Positions 1 to 7,014 of a DNA stretch of 13,162 nucleotides are shown here, in pieces (positions within the stretch are counted from its first letter, which is position 1; every line of letters begins with the position of its first letter). Source of the DNA: an uncultured Planctomycetales bacterium. Lineage in GTDB: Bacteria; Planctomycetota; Planctomycetia; Isosphaerales; Isosphaeraceae. The translations under genes and the position numbers were made by a program. Below the pieces are notes generated by a model. The model worked only from the letters and a program-made list of their open reading frames with translations, did no database searches and was not told where the DNA came from. Location of the stretch: the NCBI GenBank assembly GCA_937907525.1, contig CALCIB010000291.1:1-13162 (forward strand), given 5' to 3'.

Positions 1-213
1 GCCCCCGCCGAATCGCTTATCCCTCCGCCCCCGCCCTCGTCTCAACCCGAGGAGCCCAAGGCCGAGGAGCCCAAGGCCGAGGAGCCCAAGGCCGAGGAGC
101 CGAAAGCCGAGGAGCCCAAGGCCGAGGAGCCCAAGGCCGAGGCCGAGGAAGCCAAGCCCGCCGAGGAGCCCAAGGCCGAGGAAGCCAAACCCGCGGAAGC
201 TCCGAAGTCGTGA
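1..213 (+). CDS. C-terminal end of an unidentified protein with an AEEPK repeat tail (5' end outside window)
   Basis: Only the last 70 codons are present, ending in TGA at 211-213, so the main domain cannot be seen. The visible part begins with a proline-rich stretch (PPPPP at about residues 8-12 of the fragment). It continues with six tandem EEPKA units (bases 49-138) and then a degenerate run of the same E, A, K and P residues, ending APKS. Such charged, alanine/proline-rich tails are usually disordered and can act as flexible linkers or as spacers through the cell envelope. They occur on unrelated proteins, so no function is assigned. The frame is supported because the repeat keeps its amino-acid meaning through synonymous changes (ccc/ccg, aag/aaa) and runs without interruption to the stop. 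ilvD follows on the same strand 115 bases later. Confidence 0.75.
   Translation, partial: APAESLIPPPPPSSQPEEPKAEEPKAEEPKAEEPKAEEPKAEEPKAEAEEAKPAEEPKAEEAKPAEAPKS
49..138 (+). repeat. 15-base tandem repeat encoding EEPKA
   Basis: Six consecutive copies of a unit close to gaggagcccaaggcc encode Glu-Glu-Pro-Lys-Ala. Copy four has two third-position changes, in the Pro and Lys codons. Degenerate relatives continue to about 207. Because the unit is a multiple of three, copy number can change by slippage without breaking the frame. Confidence 0.85.
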
Positions 214-296
214 CCAGGTCCTCGCGTCGGAGTTTCAGGGGTTGATCGGTTCCGCTCGCGATCCGGCCTGGGGAGACGTTCCAGGGTCGGCGAGGG

Positions 297-317
297 TGGA
301 ACGACCCATTCGTTCCA
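297..317 (+). promoter_or_regulatory. Perfect hairpin in the ilvD leader against the ribosome binding site
   Basis: An 8-base perfect inverted repeat (TGGAACGA at 297-304, TCGTTCCA at 310-317, loop of 5) ends on the first base of the AGGA Shine-Dalgarno sequence (317-320) of ilvD. A further direct copy of CGTTCCAGG lies at 277-285, so the CGTTCCA motif occurs three times in about 40 bases in alternating orientation. It could be an RNA structure affecting initiation or a protein-binding site. No T-run follows, so an intrinsic terminator is unlikely. Confidence 0.45.
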
Positions 318-328
318 GGAATGAAGCC

Positions 329-2023
329 ATGGCAACGCAGCCGCCGTCGAAACCCGTCCTCAACGCCCGTAGTCGTCGCATCACCGCCGGAGACAGCCGC
401 GCCCCCAACCGGGCGATGTTGCGCGCCGTCGGGTTCTCGGACGAGGATTTCGACAAGCCGATCATCGGCGTCGCCAGCACCTGGAGCGAGATCACCCCCT
501 GCAACTCCCACATCGACGAGTTGGCCCGTCGCGCCAAGCAAGGGGTGGAGACGGCCCAGGGCAAGGCCCAGATCTTCGGCACGATCACCGTCAGCGACGG
601 GATCTCGATGGGGACCGAGGGGATGAAATACTCCCTGGTCTCCCGCGAGGTCATCGCCGATTCGATCGAGGTCGTCTCCAACGCCCAGGCGTTCGACGGC
701 CTGGTCGCCATCGGCGGCTGCGACAAGAACATGCCCGGCTGCATGATCGCGATCGGCCGGCTGGACATCCCCAGCGTCTTCGTCTACGGCGGCACGATCC
801 TTCCCGGCACGCATCAGGGGAAAAAGCTGGACATCGTGAGCGCCTTCGAGTCGGTCGGCCAGGTCTGCGCCGGGACGATCTCGCGGGAGGTATTCCACGC
901 CATCGAGGCCCACGCCTGTCCCGGCGCGGGCTCGTGCGGCGGGATGTACACGGCCAACACGATGTCGACGGCGATCGAGGCGTTGGGCATGAGCCTGCCC
1001 AATTCCGCGTCGCATCCGGCGGTCACCGCCGCCAAGGCCGCCGACTGCGAGGACGCCGGCCGGGCGGTGATCCGCCTGATCGAGCTCGGCGTCACCCCGC
1101 GCAAGATCATGACGCCCAAGGCGTTCGAGAACGCGATCACCGTCGTCATGGCGTTGGGGGGCTCCACCAACGCCGTGCTGCACCTGATCGCCATCGCCAA
1201 GGCGCTTGAGGTGGAGCTGTCGCTGGCCGACTTCGACCGCCTCAGCAAGCGCGTGCCCCACCTGGCCGATCTGAAGCCGTCCGGCAAGTTCGTGATGGCC
1301 GATCTGTCGGAGCTGGGCGGCACCGCGCCGGTGATGCGGATGCTCCTGGACGAGGGGCTGTTGCACGGCGACTGCCTGACCGTCACCGGCAAGACCCTGG
1401 CGGAGAACCTCGCCGAGTTCGAGCCGATCCCCAGGGGCAACGCGATCATCCGCCGTCCCGCCGACCCGCTCCGCGCCTCGGGCCCGCTGGTGATCCTCAA
1501 GGGGAACCTGGCGCCGGAGGGCGCCGTCGCCAAGGTGTCGGGACTGAAGCAGACCGCGATCACCGGCCCGGCGCGGATCTTCGATTCGGAGGAGGAGTGC
1601 CTAGAGGCGATCCTCGGCAAGAAGATCAACGCCGGCGACGTCGTGGTGATCCGCTACGAAGGCCCCAAGGGAGGCCCCGGCATGCGGGAGATGCTCGCCC
1701 CGACGTCGGCCCTGGTCGGCGAGGGCCTGGGAGAGTCGGTCGGCCTGATCACCGACGGCCGCTTCTCCGGCGGCACCCACGGCCTGGTCGTCGGCCACGT
1801 CTGCCCCGAGGCCCAGACGGGCGGCCCCATGGCCGCGCTTCGCGAGGGAGACGTCATCACCATCGACGCCGACCGCCAGGAACTCTCCGTCAAACTCACC
1901 GACGAGGAGATCGCCCAGCGGCTCGCCGCCTGGACCCCGCCGCCGATGAAGTACCGCGGCGTGCTCCGCAAGTACGCCCGCGAGGTCGTCTCCGCCAGCG
2001 AGGGGGCGGTGACGGATTATTGA
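329..2023 (+). CDS. ilvD: Dihydroxy-acid dehydratase IlvD
   Basis: IlvD dehydrates 2,3-dihydroxy-isovalerate and 2,3-dihydroxy-3-methylvalerate to the 2-oxoacids that precede valine, leucine and isoleucine, in the cytoplasm. The 564-residue product has the family hallmarks throughout. The three Fe-S ligand cysteines are C58 (TPCNSH), C131 (GGCDKNMPGC) and C203 (GAGSCGG). The metal-site residues are D90 (TVSDGIS), D132 and K133, the usual carbamylated lysine. The catalytic serine is S480 in GRFSGGTHG. The spacing of the three cysteines matches the [2Fe-2S] branch of the IlvD/Edd family rather than the oxygen-labile [4Fe-4S] enzymes. The ATG at 329 is chosen over the in-frame ATG at 242 because AGGA lies 8 bases before it and the family's N-terminus starts there. 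Sugar-acid dehydratases share this fold, but the full motif set and length favour IlvD. No other ilv gene is in the window, and the gene is probably transcribed alone. Confidence 0.96.
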   Translation: MATQPPSKPVLNARSRRITAGDSRAPNRAMLRAVGFSDEDFDKPIIGVASTWSEITPCNSHIDELARRAKQGVETAQGKAQIFGTITVSDGISMGTEGMKYSLVSREVIADSIEVVSNAQAFDGLVAIGGCDKNMPGCMIAIGRLDIPSVFVYGGTILPGTHQGKKLDIVSAFESVGQVCAGTISREVFHAIEAHACPGAGSCGGMYTANTMSTAIEALGMSLPNSASHPAVTAAKAADCEDAGRAVIRLIELGVTPRKIMTPKAFENAITVVMALGGSTNAVLHLIAIAKALEVELSLADFDRLSKRVPHLADLKPSGKFVMADLSELGGTAPVMRMLLDEGLLHGDCLTVTGKTLAENLAEFEPIPRGNAIIRRPADPLRASGPLVILKGNLAPEGAVAKVSGLKQTAITGPARIFDSEEECLEAILGKKINAGDVVVIRYEGPKGGPGMREMLAPTSALVGEGLGESVGLITDGRFSGGTHGLVVGHVCPEAQTGGPMAALREGDVITIDADRQELSVKLTDEEIAQRLAAWTPPPMKYRGVLRKYAREVVSASEGAVTDY

Positions 2024-2074
2024 GTCGAGATCCTTTCGTGAAAAACAATCGGGCATGGGCGGATATAAAAACGT

Positions 2075-2234
2075 CCCCTCTACCACCGGGAGAGGGCGGC
2101 CGCGCAAGCGGCGGGTGAGGGTCGCGGCGCTTCGCGAGCGCCGCTGGCCGCGCGGAACGTAAACCGACACTCGCTCCGAAGCGCGACGACCCCCGCCCGG
2201 CCCTTCGGGCCACCCTCTCCCGGTGGGAGAGGGG
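2075..2234. repeat. REP/BIME-like imperfect inverted repeat between ilvD and rluD
   Basis: Two related units face each other. The left arm begins at 2075 with CCCCTCTACCACCGGGAGAG. The reverse complement of the right arm, which ends at 2234, differs at one of the first 22 positions. Similarity continues inward as gapped matches (GGCC, GGCGGG, GGGTCG, CGCTTCG). Internal hairpins are visible: GCGGCGCT/AGCGCCGC (2124-2131/2137-2144), GGCCC/GGGCC (2199-2211), and CCCTCTCCC/GGGAGAGGG (2213-2221/2225-2233). The element fills almost the whole intergenic gap and encodes no protein. This looks like the widespread family of palindromic extragenic repeats mobilised by REP-associated transposases; none is encoded here. 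It could also shape the 3' end of the ilvD transcript. Confidence 0.75.
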
Positions 2235-2277
2235 ACGCCGCCTTATCTCTCCCACACCCCACCCCCACGGCCCGGCC

Positions 2278-3303
2278 ATGTCGGAGACGCCGCTTTCGGA
2301 GACGCCCCAGGAGTTCGAAGTCAAGCCGCGCACCGACGGCAAGCGGCTCGACGCCTACCTGGCGAGCCGGTTCGTCGACTACTCCCGAAGCGTACTCCAA
2401 AAGGTCATCGAGGCCGGCGGGGTCGAGGTCAACGGCCGCGCGGTTCGGGCCTCGTACAAGATCCGCGCCGGCGACACGGTGCGGATCGCGCTGCCGCCGT
2501 TGCACGACCCCACCCCCAAGCCCGAGGACATCCCGATCGAGGTCGTGTACGAGGATGAATATCTGACGGTCGTGAACAAGCCGGCCGGCATGGTCACGCA
2601 CCCCTCGCGCGGCAACTGGGGCGGGACGCTCGCCAACGCCGTCCAGTTCCATTTCGACAAGCTCTCCACCGTCGCCGGCGAGGATCGGCCGGGGATCGTC
2701 CACCGCCTCGACCGCGACACCAGCGGCCTGATCGCGATCGTCAAGGACGACCTGGCCCACCGTCGCCTCGGCCTGCAATTCGAATATCGACAGGTCCACA
2801 AGGAATACCTGGCGATCGTGTACGGCGTCCCCGACCGCGACTCCGACTACATCGAGAAGCCCATTGGCTTCCACCCCCTGGTCCGCGAGAAGATGGCCGT
2901 GCGCGAGCCGGTCGACGGCGGTCGCGAGGCATCCACCTTCTACGAGGTCGTCGAGCGGTTCCGCGGCTTCGCCCTGGTCCGCTGCAAGCCCAGGACCGGG
3001 CGCACCCACCAGATCCGCGTCCACCTGCTGAGCATCGGCGCGCCGATCGTCGCCGACAAACCGTACTCCGGCCGCGACCGCCTGACCCTGGCCGACCTGG
3101 AAGCCCCCGGCGCCTCGCCCGACGATCCCGCCGGCGTCCTGATCGAACGCCAGGCGCTGCACGCCCATAAACTCAAGTTCACTCATCCGATCACGGAGGA
3201 ACCTTTGGAATTGACGGCCCCGATCCCCGCGGACATGGCCCGGACGCTGGAGGCCCTCCGCGCCCATCGACCGGCGGAAACCCCGCCGAAACGATCGCGA
3301 TGA
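2278..3303 (+). CDS. rluD: RluA/RluD-family 23S rRNA pseudouridine synthase
   Basis: The enzyme isomerises uridine to pseudouridine in RNA. RluD-type members act on helix 69 of 23S rRNA (positions 1911, 1915 and 1917 in E. coli). The 341-residue protein has an N-terminal S4 RNA-binding domain (about residues 20-75, KRLDAYLASRF through GDTVRI). The catalytic domain follows, with the motif HRLDRDTSGL at 142-151, whose D145 is the catalytic aspartate. A late GRTHQIRVHL motif (241-250) completes the fold. The S4 domain and length fit RluD and exclude the shorter RluA and TruC types; RluC also has S4 and cannot be fully ruled out. The start follows the repeat region closely and no strong Shine-Dalgarno is visible, so a slightly downstream start is possible. 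The stop overlaps the next gene's ATG (ATGA), implying translational coupling. Confidence 0.9.
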   Translation: MSETPLSETPQEFEVKPRTDGKRLDAYLASRFVDYSRSVLQKVIEAGGVEVNGRAVRASYKIRAGDTVRIALPPLHDPTPKPEDIPIEVVYEDEYLTVVNKPAGMVTHPSRGNWGGTLANAVQFHFDKLSTVAGEDRPGIVHRLDRDTSGLIAIVKDDLAHRRLGLQFEYRQVHKEYLAIVYGVPDRDSDYIEKPIGFHPLVREKMAVREPVDGGREASTFYEVVERFRGFALVRCKPRTGRTHQIRVHLLSIGAPIVADKPYSGRDRLTLADLEAPGASPDDPAGVLIERQALHAHKLKFTHPITEEPLELTAPIPADMARTLEALRAHRPAETPPKRSR

Positions 3304-4622
3304 GCGACCCCGCCGAGCTTTACGACGTAGCCGTGCTGGGCGCCGGCGCCGCCGGGCTCGTCGCCGCGACGCGGGCGGCCGAACTGGGCGCGCGCGTCGT
3401 CCTGCTGGAGAAGAACCGCAAGCCGGGCGTGAAGATCCTGATGTCCGGCGGCACGCGCTGCAACGTCACCAACGCCCGCGGCCTGCGGCGGCTGGAATCG
3501 ATCGCCGGCCCCGTCGATCCGGCCTTCGACCCCAGGCTCGTCCGCGGCGCCCGCGCCATCCAGGAGGCGTTCGGCCCCGACGGCGGCCGGTTCCTGGGCC
3601 CCGCCCTGCGGAACCTGGACGTCGACGCGACGGTCGCGATGTTCCAGGACGAGGGGACGGCGCTGAAGGTCGAGGCCGGCGGCAAGGTCTTCCCCGTCTC
3701 GAACTCGGCCGTGGACGTCCTCGCCGCGTTGACGCAACGGCTGCAACGCTCCGGCGCGGAGACTCGATACCTCGCCCCGGCGCGAGGCGTGACCCGCGAC
3801 GGCGACGGCTTCCGCGTCGAGCTTCCCGAAGCCGCGATCCATGCGCGTCGAATCGTGCTGGCCGTCGGCGGACGATCGTACCCCGGCTGCGGGACGACGG
3901 GCGACGGCTACGCGATCGCGAGATCATTTGGTCATACGATCGTCGATCCACGTCCCGCGCTCGTGCCGCTGAGGGTGGCGACGGAGTGGGTCGTGACGCT
4001 CCGGGGGCTGAGCGTCCCGGACGGGGTCGTCTCGGTCCACGACGCGACGGGGGCGACGCTGGCGAAACGTCGCGAGGCGGTCCTGTTCACGCACGCGGGG
4101 CTGAGCGGCCCGGCGATCCTGGACGTCAGCAGCGCCTCGGCCCGCCGCGACGTCGGCGACCGCCTGGAGCTTTGGATCGACTTCCACCCCGACGTATCTC
4201 GCGAGGAGTTGGACCGAAGGCTCCAGGCCGAGGCGCGCCGCGGCAAGACGGCCGTCGCCGCGATCCTCGCGGCCGACCTGCCGCGACGGCTGGCCGAGCG
4301 CCTTCTCGACCATTGCGACGTCCCGCGCGCGCGATCGGGCCCGGACCTGTCGCGGGCGGAGCGGCTCCGGCTGGTCGCCGCGCTCAAATCCCTGACCCTG
4401 GCGATCACGGGGACGCTCGGCTTCGAGAAGGCCGAGGTCACCAGCGGCGGCGTCGCGCTGGGGGAGGTTGATCCGAAGACGTTGCAAAGCCGTCTCGCCC
4501 CCGGCTTCTTCCTCGCCGGCGAGGTGCTCGACCTGGACGGCCCGATCGGCGGCTACAACTTCCAGGCCGCCTGGAGCGCCGGCCGCCTGGCGGGGGAGTC
4601 GGCGGCCGAGTGGGAGTGGTAG
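3300..4622 (+). CDS. HI0933/YhiN-family FAD-dependent oxidoreductase (RdsA/BaiN-type flavoprotein)
   Basis: This 440-residue flavoprotein has an N-terminal Rossmann motif for FAD (GAGAAG at 14-19, acidic strand end near E38). The family signature KILMSGGTRCNVTN follows at 45-58. A second nucleotide-contact region reads LAVGGRSYPGCGTTGDGY (187-204), and the C-terminal block GEVLDLDGPIGGYNFQAAWS (407-426) closes the FAD site. Pfam HI0933_like (PF03486) is the expected match. Members have been annotated as BaiN, linked to bile-acid metabolism. E. coli YhiN has more recently been described as RdsA, a dihydrouridine synthase for 23S rRNA. The four-base overlap with a 23S pseudouridine synthase gene favours an rRNA role here; that is inference. 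Length and motifs show an intact gene. I leave the symbol empty because the function has been tested in few members. Confidence 0.88.
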   Translation: MSDPAELYDVAVLGAGAAGLVAATRAAELGARVVLLEKNRKPGVKILMSGGTRCNVTNARGLRRLESIAGPVDPAFDPRLVRGARAIQEAFGPDGGRFLGPALRNLDVDATVAMFQDEGTALKVEAGGKVFPVSNSAVDVLAALTQRLQRSGAETRYLAPARGVTRDGDGFRVELPEAAIHARRIVLAVGGRSYPGCGTTGDGYAIARSFGHTIVDPRPALVPLRVATEWVVTLRGLSVPDGVVSVHDATGATLAKRREAVLFTHAGLSGPAILDVSSASARRDVGDRLELWIDFHPDVSREELDRRLQAEARRGKTAVAAILAADLPRRLAERLLDHCDVPRARSGPDLSRAERLRLVAALKSLTLAITGTLGFEKAEVTSGGVALGEVDPKTLQSRLAPGFFLAGEVLDLDGPIGGYNFQAAWSAGRLAGESAAEWEW

Positions 4623-4660
4623 GCCGCCGCGCCTACTCCGGTGGGTCGGTCTCCCGGTCT

Positions 4661-4733
4661 TTGTAGGCTGGGTCGTGACCCAGCTTGGAGAAAGCGTCGG
4701 CACGCGAGGGCTGGGTCCAGACCCAGCCTACAA
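4661..4733. repeat. Nested palindromic intergenic repeat (GTAGGCTGGGTC family)
   Basis: Left arm 4661-4684 and right arm 4710-4733 are inverted copies matching at 22 of 24 positions, with a 25-base spacer. Each arm also contains its own palindrome: GCTGGGTCGTGACCCAGC at 4667-4684, and GCTGGGTC/GACCCAGC around CA at 4710-4727. It begins 38 bases after the flavoprotein gene, between that plus-strand gene and the minus-strand HicB-like gene. It could therefore stop transcription from both sides, although no T-run is present. It differs in sequence from the repeat at 2075-2234 and looks like a second dispersed family. Confidence 0.75.
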
Positions 4734-4813
4734 GGATACTCACATTCTTAAGTGAGATGGTCTAGTAGCGCTCAGCCGTCGCGGAACTCGCGATCCGAGA
4801 CGCCGTCGGCCTT

Positions 4814-5170
4814 TCAGACGACCGCGAGGCCACCGTCCACGTACACTCGCCCCGCGATCTCATCGAGGTCGCCGTCGACCTCCGTCAGCCGCTCGGCGGA
4901 GACGTCCATGTCGGCGCGGGCCACGTCCGCGCCCAGCGCGTACATCTCGAAATACCGTCCCGGCGCGGGCGTGAAGAAGTTGGCCGGGTTCTTCCAGCGC
5001 GGCGACGCCTCGAACTGGATGACGGTCGCGTCCCAGAGCGAATCGAGGGCCTCCCGCTTGGTCTGGCCGTCGCCCGCGACGTCCGTCTCCAGGCAATGCG
5101 CGATCCAGGCGTCGTCCTCGCGGTAGAAGACGATTCGGAGCGATAGTCGAAAGGAATGACGCTCTTGCAT
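4814..5170 (-). CDS. HicB-like protein (orphan antitoxin-type fold)
   Basis: The first half of this 118-residue protein resembles the HicB partial-RNase-H fold: FYREDDAWIAHCLETDVAGDGQTKREALDSL spans residues 15-45 (given here as FYREDDAWIAH, CLETDVAGDG and QTKREALDSL), with the typical strand, then 'his/pro-glu' turn, then G-x-G-x-T plus EAL helix. The second half (FFTPAPGRYFEMYALGADV, about 65-83) is not a standard HicB DNA-binding domain. The ATG at 5170 is chosen because AGGAGG (5178-5183) lies 7 bases upstream on this strand; an in-frame start 17 codons earlier lacks such a site. HicB normally partners the HicA mRNA interferase. No hicA-sized frame lies beside it: one side is a repeat and the other the SUKH-like gene. 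It may therefore be a solitary regulator or a domesticated relic. The class is likely, the function unknown. Confidence 0.7.
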   Translation of the reverse strand: MQERHSFRLSLRIVFYREDDAWIAHCLETDVAGDGQTKREALDSLWDATVIQFEASPRWKNPANFFTPAPGRYFEMYALGADVARADMDVSAERLTEVDGDLDEIAGRVYVDGGLAVV

Positions 5171-5224
5171 GCGAACGCCTCCTCGAGTTTGAAAAGGGAG
5201 AAACGGCCTCTCGCGACCCAAGGA

Positions 5225-5253
5225 ATTGTAGTCGTGAAACGTCCCGGAGGGAA
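5225..5253 (-). promoter_or_regulatory. Candidate promoter for the HicB-like gene
   Basis: Reading the minus strand, TTCCCT (5248-5253) and TACAAT (5225-5230) are 17 bases apart. The -10 box is strong and the -35 weak. It lies about 55 bases before the start codon, in the gap after the SUKH-like gene, and would let the HicB-like gene be expressed alone. Confidence 0.4.
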
Positions 5254-5282
5254 CGAGAACTCGCGCCGATCGAATCGGAAAG

Positions 5283-5786
5283 TCAATCGCGGTCGGCCTC
5301 CAAATTGGCCTCTAAGTCCTCCGCCTCATACCACCAGAACGACTCCTCGGCCATCGCGGGAGGGTCGATGGCGCCGATCGCCGAGCGGAGCCGCTCGACG
5401 TCCCGCTCGCCCATGTAGGTCAACAGGCATTCCGCGAGTTGCGGGACGCCGCTGTTGACGAACTGGCGCGTCTCGAAAAAATCCTCGTGTTCGAGCAGCC
5501 ACACCGCCCCGGTCGTTTGATCGAGACAGAAGGGACTCCCCGCCCCGTCCGTGCCGATCATCCGGTACGACGCCAGTCGCGTCCGATCCGCGTCCGACCA
5601 GTCCGCCGAACAGCCGAAGACCTCCCATACCCGCGGCGACCGCTCCGCGTAGTCGAAGGTCACGAAGGGTGCCGCGGAGCGCGGCAGGGTCGATTCGCCG
5701 CACGCGGTCATCTTCGAGAAGATGGCTTCATCGTAACCGCATTCCCGCTCCTTGGCCGCCCATCGTTCGGCGAACGTCTGGCTCAT
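5283..5786 (-). CDS. SUKH/SMI1-KNR4-like protein (possible immunity protein)
   Basis: The 167-residue product shows the SUKH-superfamily pattern, closest to the SUKH-4 type. A WEVFG segment lies near residues 54-58. The core reads YRMIGTDGAGSPFCLD (74-89), then GAVWLLEHEDFF (93-104), then FVNSGVPQLAECLLTY (109-124). The tail is acidic and aromatic (FWWYEAEDLEANLEAD). Many SUKH proteins neutralise polymorphic toxins delivered between cells, but lone copies are common in large bacterial genomes with no known target. No toxin gene adjoins it. GGAGG (5791-5795) lies 4 bases before the ATG, supporting the start. It begins 70 bases after the mlaD-like stop on the same strand, so read-through from the lipid-transport operon is possible. 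Family assignment is by pattern only. Confidence 0.65.
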   Translation of the reverse strand: MSQTFAERWAAKERECGYDEAIFSKMTACGESTLPRSAAPFVTFDYAERSPRVWEVFGCSADWSDADRTRLASYRMIGTDGAGSPFCLDQTTGAVWLLEHEDFFETRQFVNSGVPQLAECLLTYMGERDVERLRSAIGAIDPPAMAEESFWWYEAEDLEANLEADRD

Positions 5787-5808
5787 CGGTCCTCCAGTCG
5801 CGAGTCAC

Positions 5809-5822
5809 GGAATCTCGATTCC
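5809..5822. repeat. Short perfect palindrome GGAATC-TC-GATTCC
   Basis: A 6-base inverted repeat with a 2-base centre lies in the 70-base gap between the mlaD-like stop and the SUKH-like start, 23 bases before that ATG. It could be an operator or a weak stem; no T-run follows it on either strand. Confidence 0.35.
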
Positions 5823-5856
5823 CGACCGATTACAGCGTAACCAAGACGGTCCCCGC

Positions 5857-6963
5857 TTACCGTCCCAGCGCGCCGCGGGAGATGAGGCCGGGGTCGCGGG
5901 CGACCTTCTCGGCGAAGTCGCGGAAGGCGTTCAGGGCTCCGCGGAGTTGGGCGAGGGCCTGGTTGGCGGAGACGGACGCGGCGTTGGCGTTGTCGTACAG
6001 TTCGGTCTGGGTCAAGAGCCGTTGGATCGTGCCGGAGGAGTTCAGGCCGCCGCGCTCGTCGCGGAGGGTGTTGGTGAGCAGTTCCAGGTCGGAGACGACC
6101 CGGTTGAGCCGTCGCGCGGCCTGGCCGACGTCGGTGGTCGGCTGACGGCCGACCGCGCCGCCGAGGTCCTTCAGAAGCGGCGAGGCGTCGGCGACCGCCG
6201 ACTCGACCCGGCCGGCGGTGGTGGCGAGCTTGGCGATGGCGGTCTTGAGCGAGTCGCGGGTGTCGGGGTCGAGGGTGGCGTTCAACTGCTTCACCGCCAC
6301 CTCGATCTCGGCGATGACGCTCTTGACGGTCGCCTGGTTGTCGTCGATGAACGCGCCGGCCTGCACCGAGACGTTGGAGATGTCCTTGCCGGTCTGCTCC
6401 CAGGTGGCCAGGAAGCCCTCCAGGCGGCCGGCGAGCTTGGAGATCCGGGCCAACCCGCTGGCGGCGTCCTGGATGGTCTTGAGGATGTCGCCGGCGTTTT
6501 CCAGCACCTCGGTGGCGGTGGCGAGGGTCTTGGACGGGTCGACGGCGGTCTGGCCCTCGATGACGGGGGCGTCCGCGGGGGTCGGCCCGGTGGGGAGTGG
6601 GCCCTCGCCGTCGCCGGGCAAGAGGTCGATGGAGACGTCGCCGATGATCGAGCGGTTCAGGCGGGGGATGGAGCCCTCGCGGATCTTGTACCGGCCCTCG
6701 ATCGCCAGCGTGATCAAGACGCCGTCGGGCTGACCGGGACGGTCGTCGAAGTCGACGGCGACGACCTCGCCGACGTGGATCCCGCTTTTGCGCACCGAGA
6801 CCCCCGTGAAGACGTCGGGGGCCTCGGCGAAGTGGACCTTGACGAAGCCGCGGTCGCGGAGGAGTTGGGGGGACTCGCCGAACCAGACGACGAGCATCGT
6901 CAGGACCAGCCCGGCGACGATCACGAACATGCCGAGCCGGAACTGCATGACCCGTTCATTCAT
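5857..6963 (-). CDS. mlaD: MCE-domain lipid-transport protein, MlaD family
   Basis: This is the substrate-binding subunit of an Mla-type ABC system moving phospholipids between inner and outer membrane. A single N-terminal transmembrane segment (about residues 8-28, RLGMFVIVAGLVLTMLVVW) anchors it with the bulk in the periplasm. One MCE domain follows at about 36-115, including FTGVSVRKSGIHVGEVVAVD and IGDVSIDLLPG. Residues from about 140 to 350 are predicted helical, with heptad-like spacing, and probably form an extended stalk. At 368 residues it is about twice E. coli MlaD and nearer the long MCE proteins of mycobacteria and chloroplast TGD2. The start has GAGGAG about 9 bases upstream. 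It is the last gene of the mlaE-mlaF-mlaD order, 51 bases after mlaF. Confidence 0.9.
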   Translation of the reverse strand: MNERVMQFRLGMFVIVAGLVLTMLVVWFGESPQLLRDRGFVKVHFAEAPDVFTGVSVRKSGIHVGEVVAVDFDDRPGQPDGVLITLAIEGRYKIREGSIPRLNRSIIGDVSIDLLPGDGEGPLPTGPTPADAPVIEGQTAVDPSKTLATATEVLENAGDILKTIQDAASGLARISKLAGRLEGFLATWEQTGKDISNVSVQAGAFIDDNQATVKSVIAEIEVAVKQLNATLDPDTRDSLKTAIAKLATTAGRVESAVADASPLLKDLGGAVGRQPTTDVGQAARRLNRVVSDLELLTNTLRDERGGLNSSGTIQRLLTQTELYDNANAASVSANQALAQLRGALNAFRDFAEKVARDPGLISRGALGR

Positions 6964-7014
6964 GGCTTGACTCTCCTCGCCTCGTCGCGGTCGCGGTCAT
7001 GGCGTCCGGCTCGT

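Noticed and set aside
49..138. Possible CRISPR-like repeat array
   Set aside because: Copies are contiguous, 15 bases long and have no spacers. They encode a peptide repeat in frame with a stop.
242..328. In-frame upstream ATG extending IlvD by 29 residues
   Set aside because: The extra residues do not resemble IlvD N-termini. The ATG at 329 has AGGA at proper distance, and the leader contains a hairpin that fits non-coding RNA.
17..1366. 449-codon minus-strand open frame opposite ilvD and the repeat tail
   Set aside because: ilvD is unambiguous on the plus strand, and the SSALG-type repeat in the antisense frame is only the complement of the EEPKA repeat.
4739..4756. CTCAC/GTGAG short stem after the second palindromic repeat
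   Set aside because: Only five base pairs with an AT-rich loop and no T-run, too weak to call a terminator.
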